DNA from: Clostridium sp. AT4
GTDB taxonomy: Bacteria > Bacillota > Clostridia > Lachnospirales > Lachnospiraceae
DNA: 64,000 nucleotides
NCBI RefSeq assembly: GCF_001517625.2
Contig: NZ_LN999826.1
Coordinates: 62,001 to 126,000, forward strand
Direction: 5' to 3'
Below are positions 63,121 through 64,000 of the stretch, piece by piece; positions within the stretch are counted from its first letter, which is position 1, and every line of letters begins with the position of its first letter. The position numbers were made by a program, and so were the translations under genes. Under the pieces are notes generated by a model, which was not told where the DNA came from, did not search any database, and saw nothing but the letters and a program-made list of their open reading frames with translations.

Positions 63121-64000
63121 TCACAGACCTTTTAGATCAAAGGGCGGCGTATATTCTTCTTTTGCGCTGCTTTTTTCCTGTATAAATCCCTCAGTAAGTC
63201 CCAGAGAGAGCGCTGCATCCACTACCTTCTGGTATTCATAGGAGGTGATCCGACGATTGATATCCGGATGGTCGCAGCTATGGTAGAAGGGGGTGTACTG
63301 GCTTAAAAGGCTTAACAGGTACTGGCCTTTTGGAAGCTCTCTGCTGACCCATTCCATCAGGGCGATGGAATCATCCCTGTGTCCGGGGAGAACCATATGG
63401 CGCAGGATTACGCCTTTTTTCATAAGCAGGAAGGAAGGCTGGGAGGGCTCCTCAGGGGCGTGTTCCTCAAATACCGGAGCGCCTGTCTGAAGGATCATCT
63501 GATAGATAGCACGGGAAGCGGCTTCAAAGTAGTTCCCGCAGTTTGACAGACGGGCAGAAAGAGCGCTGTCATGGTACTTTAAATCAGGAAGCCAGATATC
63601 TACATAATCCTTTAAATATTCTACGATCTCAGGACGTTCATAGCCGCCGCAGTTATATACGATCGGGATCGAAAGGCGGGAGCGAACCTGATCCAGAGCA
63701 GGAAGGATTGAGGGGAGAAACTGAGTGGGGGTGACAAGATTGATATTATAGGCCCCCTGATCTTCCAGACGGAGAAAGATATCAGCCAACTCATTAGAAG
63801 TCAGCTCCTTTCCGAATTGTTCGCTGCTGATGGGATAATTCTGGCAGAAGCAGCATTTAAGGGTACATCCGGAAAAAAAGACGGTTCCGCTTCCGCCTCT
63901 GGCCCACTCCGGCCCGCTCAGACAGGGTTCTTCCCATTTGTGGAGTGCTGCCCTGGCAGCCTTTAACTGAACGGTACATCCGCAGTAGCCGGTTTTGCGG
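63121..64000 (-). CDS. COG1313-type radical SAM protein (PflA-related), cut by window edge
   Basis: The frame is open past the apparent start at 63789 to the right edge, so the protein's N-terminus lies outside. The extended translation contains KTGYCGCTVQLKAARAALHKW, a Gly-rich segment, then the radical SAM cluster motif C-T-L-K-C-C-F-C (CxxxCxxC) followed by QNYPIS, and downstream VTPTQFLPSILPAL, IVYNCGGYE and DIWLPDLKYHD. This matches the uncharacterised PflA-related family COG1313, predicted to activate glycyl radical enzymes or modify a partner by SAM cleavage. It ends 20 bp after the ncRNA terminator on the opposite strand. Confidence 0.85.
   Translation of the reverse strand, partial: RKTGYCGCTVQLKAARAALHKWEEPCLSGPEWARGGSGTVFFSGCTLKCCFCQNYPISSEQFGKELTSNELADIFLRLEDQGAYNINLVTPTQFLPSILPALDQVRSRLSIPIVYNCGGYERPEIVEYLKDYVDIWLPDLKYHDSALSARLSNCGNYFEAASRAIYQMILQTGAPVFEEHAPEEPSQPSFLLMKKGVILRHMVLPGHRDDSIALMEWVSRELPKGQYLLSLLSQYTPFYHSCDHPDINRRITSYEYQKVVDAALSLGLTEGFIQEKSSAKEEYTPPFDLKGL

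Overview
The window looks like a chromosome segment from a spore-forming, anaerobic, gut-type Firmicute, most likely a Lachnospiraceae (Clostridium cluster XIVa) species. This is inferred from spoIID/spoIIQ and a PdaA-like deacetylase (sporulation), T-box leaders, choline-binding-repeat exoproteins, AsnA-type asparagine synthetase, a FeoA-FeoB fusion, two iron-dependent alcohol dehydrogenases and many clean sigma-A promoters with 17-bp spacers. No rRNA, tRNA, CRISPR array, insertion sequence or prophage was seen; the content is mostly core genome.

Layout. 1-2.4 kb: spoIID (cut by the left edge), a degenerate LytM SpoIIQ and a CBS-pair protein. 2.8-4.9 kb: an aminotransferase and a membrane protein. 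4.9-11.2 kb (minus strand): iron alcohol dehydrogenase, LysR regulator, VanW-domain protein and fused FeoAB. 11.3-33.5 kb (all plus strand): a small membrane protein, guaB, an apparently leaderless apbE, gtrA-yfhO, argH, a c-di-GMP phosphodiesterase/cyclase pair, sbcDC, two atypical dehydrogenase-like proteins, topB, a YkgJ protein, a surface-anchored protein and an ArsC/Spx protein, many overlapping by 4 bp. 33.5-38.0 kb (minus): PdaA-like deacetylase, T-box-controlled brnQ, an RlmI-like methyltransferase and a TetR regulator.

38.2-47.4 kb (plus): an exported choline-binding/CAP-like protein, an MMPL exporter and a large secreted coiled-coil partner, a second TetR regulator, an alcohol dehydrogenase behind a probable Rex operator, and a Na/Pi cotransporter behind a three-repeat Pho box. 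47.5-52.6 kb (mostly minus): TRIC channel, asnA, DUF3006 protein, ComEC-like MBL lipoprotein and a PF09818 ABC-ATPase. 52.9-62.3 kb: CofE-like ligase, Sir2-like protein, ung, uppP, DAHP synthase (minus), T-box-controlled tyrS, a choline-binding exoprotein, mntP (minus) and a MATE exporter.

The most striking element is at 62.4-63.1 kb. A consensus promoter (TTGACA-17-TATAAT), an A/G-rich stretch of about 625 nt with many hairpins and no credible ORF, and a 15-bp perfect terminator stem together define a large structured noncoding RNA. Its size and setting resemble the ornate large RNAs such as ROOL, but the family is not proven here. A COG1313-type radical SAM protein follows on the minus strand and runs off the right edge.
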